38,998 nt of DNA, taken from CAYLRF01 sp964385995 (GTDB lineage Bacteria; Bacillota; Clostridia; Lachnospirales; Lachnospiraceae). This document shows positions 35,463 to 38,998 of the stretch, piece by piece. The notes beneath the pieces were generated by a model that saw only the letters and a program-made list of their open reading frames with translations, did not search any database and was not told where the DNA came from. A program made the translations under genes and the position numbers. The stretch covers positions 1 through 38,998 of the forward strand of contig CAYLRF010000008.1 of NCBI GenBank assembly GCA_964385995.1, written 5' to 3'. The first letter of the stretch is position 1. Each line of letters begins with the position of its first letter.

Positions 35463-35831
35463 ATGGCTCGTATTGCTGGTGTGGATCTGCCCAGAGACAA
35501 ACGCGTGGAGATAGGTCTTACATATATATACGGCATAGGCAGGTCAAGCTCAAATAAGATCCTGGCCGCCGCCGGCGTGAGCGGTGACACCCGCTGCAAA
35601 GATCTGACCGACGATGAAGTGAGGAAAATCAGCGCCCAGATCGAGGAGAATTATCAGGTGGAGGGCGATCTCAGAAGAGAAGTCGCGTTTAATATAAAGA
35701 GACTTCAGGAGATAGGCTGCTATCGGGGTATCCGTCACAGAAGAGGTCTTCCCGTTCGCGGTCAGAACACCAAGACAAACGCGAGGACCAGAAAAGGTCC
35801 CAGGAGAACCGTCGCGAATAAGAAGAAATAA
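35463..35831 (+). CDS. rpsM: 30S ribosomal protein S13
   Basis: 122 residues. ARIAGVDLPRDKRVEIGLTYIYGIG and the basic C-terminal GLPVRGQNTKTNARTRKGPR are typical. Contacts S19 and the P-site tRNA. Confidence 0.99.
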   Translation: MARIAGVDLPRDKRVEIGLTYIYGIGRSSSNKILAAAGVSGDTRCKDLTDDEVRKISAQIEENYQVEGDLRREVAFNIKRLQEIGCYRGIRHRRGLPVRGQNTKTNARTRKGPRRTVANKKK

Positions 35832-35914
35832 CGGCGGCCTTTTTTAACGACATGATTCGTAAGGACGTTTACGCTTAGGTGATTAACACGTAAGAGAGGG
35901 CAGGTTAGTTTAAC

Positions 35915-36310
35915 ATGGCGAAAAAAGTTACCAAAAAAGTGGTGAAAAAGCGTGTCAGGAAGAACGTTGAGCATGGTCAGGCGCATATTCAGTCGTCCTT
36001 TAACAATACCATCGTTACGCTGACTGACGATCAGGGCAACGCGATTTCATGGGCGAGCGCCGGAGGACTCGGCTTTAAGGGTTCCAGAAAGTCCACTCCG
36101 TACGCCGCGCAGATGGCGGCCGAGGCGGCGGCCAAGGCGGCTCAGGCGCATGGACTTAAGACGGTCGACGTGATGGTGAAAGGCCCCGGCTCGGGAAGAG
36201 AGGCGGCCATCCGCGCGCTTTCGGCATGCGGCATAAATGTAGTCAGTATCAGGGATGTGACGCCGGTTCCGCATAACGGGTGCCGTCCGCCGAAACGCAG
36301 AAGAGTGTGA
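35915..36310 (+). CDS. rpsK: 30S ribosomal protein S11
   Basis: 131 residues. HIQSSFNNTIVTLTD, GFKGSRKSTPYAAQ and the C-terminal DVTPVPHNGCRPPKRRRV identify S11. The 84-bp spacer to rpsM carries no motif I can name. Basic Lys/Val-rich N-terminal stretch. Confidence 0.99.
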   Translation: MAKKVTKKVVKKRVRKNVEHGQAHIQSSFNNTIVTLTDDQGNAISWASAGGLGFKGSRKSTPYAAQMAAEAAAKAAQAHGLKTVDVMVKGPGSGREAAIRALSACGINVVSIRDVTPVPHNGCRPPKRRRV

Positions 36311-36336
36311 CCTTACGATAGGAGGATAATAGGAAG

Positions 36337-36930
36337 ATGGCAGTAAACAGAACTCCGGTTCTAAAAAGGTGCAGATCTCTCGGTCTGGATCCGGTTTATC
36401 TGGGACTTGACAAAAAGTCCAAACGGCAGCCCAAGAGAGCGAATAAAAAAATGAGCGAGTACGGGATGCAGCTTCGCGAAAAGCAGAAGGCAAAGTTCAT
36501 CTACGGCGTACTCGAGAAGCCATTTAGAAATTACTACGAAAAAGCGTCGCGGATGAAGGGTATGACAGGCGAAAACCTTATGATCATGCTCGAGTCCAGA
36601 CTTGACAATGTGATGTTCCGCATGGGTCTTGCCAGAACACGCAAGGAGGCAAGGCAGATAGTGGATCATAAGCATGTGACCGTGAACGGTAAACCGGTGC
36701 GTATCCCCTCTTACAGCGTATCGGCAGGTGACGTGATCGAGATAAAAGAATCCAAGAAAGAGTCGCCCAGATACTCCGAGATCGTCTCCATGACGGGTTC
36801 GAGAACCGCGCCGCAGTGGGTGGACGTGGACTTGGAGAACCTTAAAGGTACGGTCGTGAAGCTTCCGACCAGGGAAGAGATCGACGTGCCCGTGGATGAG
36901 ATGCTCATAGTCGAGTTGTATTCCAAATAA
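36337..36930 (+). CDS. rpsD: 30S ribosomal protein S4 (zinc-free form)
   Basis: 197 residues. VLKRCRSLGLDPVYLGLDK replaces the four-cysteine zinc site, so this is a C-minus S4. The S4 RNA-binding domain runs from LESRLDNVMFRMG to VNGKPVRIPSY. Closely resembles the S4 form I associate with Lachnospiraceae. AGGAGG upstream. Confidence 0.98.
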   Translation: MAVNRTPVLKRCRSLGLDPVYLGLDKKSKRQPKRANKKMSEYGMQLREKQKAKFIYGVLEKPFRNYYEKASRMKGMTGENLMIMLESRLDNVMFRMGLARTRKEARQIVDHKHVTVNGKPVRIPSYSVSAGDVIEIKESKKESPRYSEIVSMTGSRTAPQWVDVDLENLKGTVVKLPTREEIDVPVDEMLIVELYSK

Positions 36931-36974
36931 CAGTCTGACGAAAAAGAAAGCGAACCCCAAAGGAGGTCGTTGCC

Positions 36975-37958
36975 GTGTTTGATTTTAACAAACCGAATAT
37001 CGAGATCGCCGAGATATCCGATGACAAGACTTACGGGAGATTTGTCGTCGAGCCTTTGGAAAGAGGCTACGGCACAACTCTCGGCAATTCTCTGCGCAGG
37101 ATAATGCTCTCCTCGCTTCCCGGCTCCGCCGTATCGCAGGTGAAGATCGACGGAGTTTTGCATGAGTTTGCCACCATTCCCGGTGTCAAAGAGGATGTCA
37201 CGGACATTATCATGAATATAAAGTCCTTATCCATCCTGAACAAGTCGAAATCGCCGAAACCGAAGACCGCCATCATAGAGTTTGAAGGCGAGGGCGTCGT
37301 GACAGGAGCCGACATTCAGACGGATTCCGACGTGGAAATAATGAATCCGGAGACAGTCATCGCCACATTAAGCGGGGATCCCGGCACCAAGCTTTACATG
37401 GAGCTTACGATAACGAACGGGCGCGGATATGTCAGCGCCGACAGGAATAAGAGCGACGACCTGCCGATAGGAGTCATCGCCATAGATTCCATATATACAC
37501 CGGTTGAGAGGGTGAATCTCACGGTCGAAAATACACGTGTCGGTCAGATTACCGATTTTGACAAGCTGACGCTGGAGGTTTACACAAACGGGACACTGGC
37601 TCCCGATGAGGCGGTGAGCCTCGCGGCGAAAGTGTTGGACGAACATCTGAAGCTCTTCATAAATTTATCGGAGGTGGCTCAGTCGGCTGAGGTTATGATC
37701 GAGCCGGAACCCGATGAGCAGGAAAAAGTGCTGGAGATGAGCATAGATGAGTTGGAGCTTTCCGTCCGCTCGTTTAACTGCCTTAAAAGAGCCAATATCA
37801 ACACGGTAGAGGAACTTACAAATCAGACACCGGAAGATATGATGAAGGTGCGAAACCTCGGACGTAAATCTCTGGAGGAAGTGCTCGCGAAGCTTAAGGA
37901 ACTGGGACTGGAGCTTAGGCAGCCGGATGAAGAGGAACAGGAGGCTCCCCAGTCGTAA
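36975..37958 (+). CDS. rpoA: RNA polymerase alpha subunit
   Basis: 327 residues. The dimerisation and assembly domain has RFVVEPLERGYGTTLGNSLRR and LLSSLPGSA-like LSSLPGSAV. After an acidic linker (PEPDEQEKV), the C-terminal domain follows with SFNCLKRANINTVEELTNQ and RNLGRKSLEEV, the part that binds UP elements and activators. Starts at GTG with AAAGGAGG upstream. Confidence 0.99.
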   Translation: MFDFNKPNIEIAEISDDKTYGRFVVEPLERGYGTTLGNSLRRIMLSSLPGSAVSQVKIDGVLHEFATIPGVKEDVTDIIMNIKSLSILNKSKSPKPKTAIIEFEGEGVVTGADIQTDSDVEIMNPETVIATLSGDPGTKLYMELTITNGRGYVSADRNKSDDLPIGVIAIDSIYTPVERVNLTVENTRVGQITDFDKLTLEVYTNGTLAPDEAVSLAAKVLDEHLKLFINLSEVAQSAEVMIEPEPDEQEKVLEMSIDELELSVRSFNCLKRANINTVEELTNQTPEDMMKVRNLGRKSLEEVLAKLKELGLELRQPDEEEQEAPQS

Positions 37959-37972
37959 CGCAGGTTAAGAGG

Positions 37973-38044
37973 TCCGATCGGTAAGACCGAAAGAGCGCGA
38001 TCGGAGCACATGGCCGGTAAGACCGAAAGAAGCGCGGTCATGTG
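37973..38044 (+). ncRNA. two tandem hairpins with a shared core (type A) in the rpoA-rplQ spacer
   Basis: Hairpin A1: TCCGATC (37973-37979) pairs perfectly with GATCGGA (37999-38005). Hairpin A2: CACATGGCC (38007-38015) pairs with GGTCATGTG (38036-38044), with one G-U. Between the arms both have GGTAAGACC followed by GAAAGA(A)GCGC. The core is conserved while the stems differ in sequence but stay complementary, which is the covariation expected of a functional RNA. Not recognised as a known family. Confidence 0.6.
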
Positions 38045-38050
38045 TCGCAG

Positions 38051-38145
38051 GGCGTGTCTAAATCGCGCCGGGAAAGAGGAAAGTTTGTAAGTAAACTTCC
38101 CAAACTACCTTGATGACGCGCTAAAGCGCGTCGGGAAAGAGGAAA
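38051..38145 (+). promoter_or_regulatory. two tandem hairpins (type B) each followed by GGGAAAGAGGAAA
   Basis: Hairpin B1: GGCGTG (38051-38056) and CGCGCC (38064-38069) around TCTAAAT. Hairpin B2: GACGCGC (38115-38121) and GCGCGTC (38126-38132) around TAAA. Each is followed directly by the same 13 bases, GGGAAAGAGGAAA (38070-38082, 38133-38145). The second is the rplQ Shine-Dalgarno; the first is followed by a TTG-TAA start-stop pair and the hairpin AAGTTT/AAACTT (38081-38098). Confidence 0.55.
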
Positions 38146-38147
38146 AT

Positions 38148-38687
38148 ATGGCAAAGAACAGAGACCACAGAAAACTCGGCATGACGACGGCTCACAGAGT
38201 AGCCGTGCTTAGAAATCAAACGACGGCGCTTATATACCACGGCAGGATTACCACTACCGTGCCGAGGGCCAAGGAAGTGCAAAGGATAGTCGAGCCTCTC
38301 ATAGCGATGGCGATCAGGGAACGCGACAATTACGAGGAAGTCACCGTTACCGCGAAAGTACCCCGTAAGGACAAGGACGGGAAGAGAGTTAAGCAGGTCG
38401 GTGAGGACGGCAGGAAAATTACGGTCTACGATGAGGTGCAAAAGAAGATAAAAAAGGATCTGCCGTCAAGACTACACGCGAGAAGACAGATGCTGAAGGT
38501 CCTTTATCCGGTGGTTGAGATTCCGGGAAGAAAGCGCAGGAAAGCGCGTAAAGTGAATTTGACGGATAAGCTCTTTTCCGATATCGCGCCTAAGTACGCG
38601 AACCGTAACGGCGGATACACAAGAATCGTGAAGATAGGCCCCCGCAAGGGAGACGCCGCCATGATGGCCGTGCTGGAGCTGGTGTAG
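38148..38687 (+). CDS. rplQ: 50S ribosomal protein L17 with internal insertion
   Basis: 179 residues. The L17 core is clear: HRKLGMTTAHRVAVLRNQ, TTTVPRAKEVQRIVEPLI, and the C-terminal FSDIAPKYANRNGGYTRIVK with GPRKGDAAMM. Most bacterial L17 are about 115-130 residues. The extra length is a charged insertion at about 60-108 and a basic stretch GRKRRKARKV at 127-136. Both are in frame and are likely lineage-specific, probably extending over the 50S surface. Last gene of the cluster. Confidence 0.97.
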   Translation: MAKNRDHRKLGMTTAHRVAVLRNQTTALIYHGRITTTVPRAKEVQRIVEPLIAMAIRERDNYEEVTVTAKVPRKDKDGKRVKQVGEDGRKITVYDEVQKKIKKDLPSRLHARRQMLKVLYPVVEIPGRKRRKARKVNLTDKLFSDIAPKYANRNGGYTRIVKIGPRKGDAAMMAVLELV

Positions 38688-38998
38688 GAAGTTGTGATCG
38701 AAGTTGTGATCCGCGGTTTACGCGTGGCACGGGCGGTTTCTTTCGGCGCGGTGTGATAAACGCCGAATCGGCGCGGGAAGCGCTAAGACGGCTCGGTCAT
38801 GGATCGTATTCATCGGCATATACGGGAAGTGCCTTAGCGGCGCGGATGTGACCGGTGATGACCTTACGGATATTTACGGCAACCTGACGCGCGGCGCCTA
38901 TGGCAGCGAAATATAAATAATAAGAGTAAATAAGAGTACATTTTTACCGCTTTACGGCGGTATTTTTTTATCGGAAGGGACGGCGTTATTCGGAAGGA
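38688..38998 (+). other. gene-free 3' region after rplQ
   Basis: 311 bp without a supported gene. It starts with a perfect tandem GAAGTTGTGATC x2 (38688-38711, just inside the stop context) and contains a second perfect tandem AATAAGAGTA x2 (38919-38938) before the terminator. Confidence 0.6.
38945..38969 (+). terminator. rho-independent terminator of the ribosomal cluster
   Basis: TACCGC (38945-38950) pairs with GCGGTA (38957-38962) around TTTACG, followed by seven T. Confidence 0.88.

Overview
The window looks like a chromosomal stretch from a Gram-positive anaerobe of the Clostridia, most likely Lachnospiraceae. The evidence is a moderately GC-rich genome with a complete S10-spc-alpha ribosomal gene order, zinc-type S14, an S4 lacking zinc cysteines, a KOW/L14e-like gene between map and infA, a zinc-LID adenylate kinase, and an (S)PxTG cell-wall sorting signal. 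The taxonomic call is inference from protein features. Two runs of exactly 100 N (4519-4618, 15513-15612) indicate a scaffolded draft or metagenome assembly.

Region 1 (1-8253, + strand) is the 3' part of a surface-polysaccharide operon. After the tail of an unidentified gene come a (p)ppGpp-hydrolase-like HD protein, a membrane FlaA1/CapD-type nucleotide-sugar dehydratase, and the CapE-CapF-CapG set that makes UDP-N-acetyl-L-fucosamine. A nucleotidyltransferase-like protein and a VanZ-family membrane protein end the run. Several genes are linked by 4-bp stop/start overlaps. No glycosyltransferase, flippase or polymerase lies in the window, so those are presumably upstream.

Region 2 (8254-12464) has its own extended -10 promoter. 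It encodes the phosphoregulatory and export module: PHP tyrosine phosphatase (CpsB), BY-kinase (CpsD), chain-length co-polymerase (CpsC) and an LCP ligase. A sortase-anchored surface protein with its own strong promoter and terminator follows. Long poly-G tracts (9, 11 and 8 G) occur only in regions 1-2: in the CapD-type CDS, at the CpsC ribosome binding site, and in the surface-protein leader.

Region 3 (12465-21489) holds valS, an intergenic block with a 169-bp inverted-repeat element and a partial second copy broken by an N gap, an LTA-synthase-like phosphotransferase, a 43-aa acidic protein, and a TPR/transmembrane/coiled-coil protein. Two minus-strand sugar-phosphate genes follow: an Rpe/AlsE-like epimerase and a GatD-like zinc dehydrogenase with an upstream promoter.

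Region 4 (21490-38998) is the ribosomal supercluster. A consensus-like promoter and a leader of about 245 nt precede rpsJ. The order is rpsJ-rplCDWB-rpsS-rplV-rpsC-rplP-rpmC-rpsQ-rplNXE-rpsNH-rplFR-rpsE-rpmD-rplO-secY-adk-map-KOW-infA, then a second promoter and rpmJ-rpsMKD-rpoA-rplQ, ending in a rho-independent terminator at the window edge. Most notable is the rpoA-rplQ spacer: two tandem hairpins share a loop core but have different, compensating stems, and are followed by two hairpins that each end in the same 13-nt purine sequence. This is a good candidate for an undescribed structured RNA controlling L17. L17 itself carries an insertion of about 50 residues.
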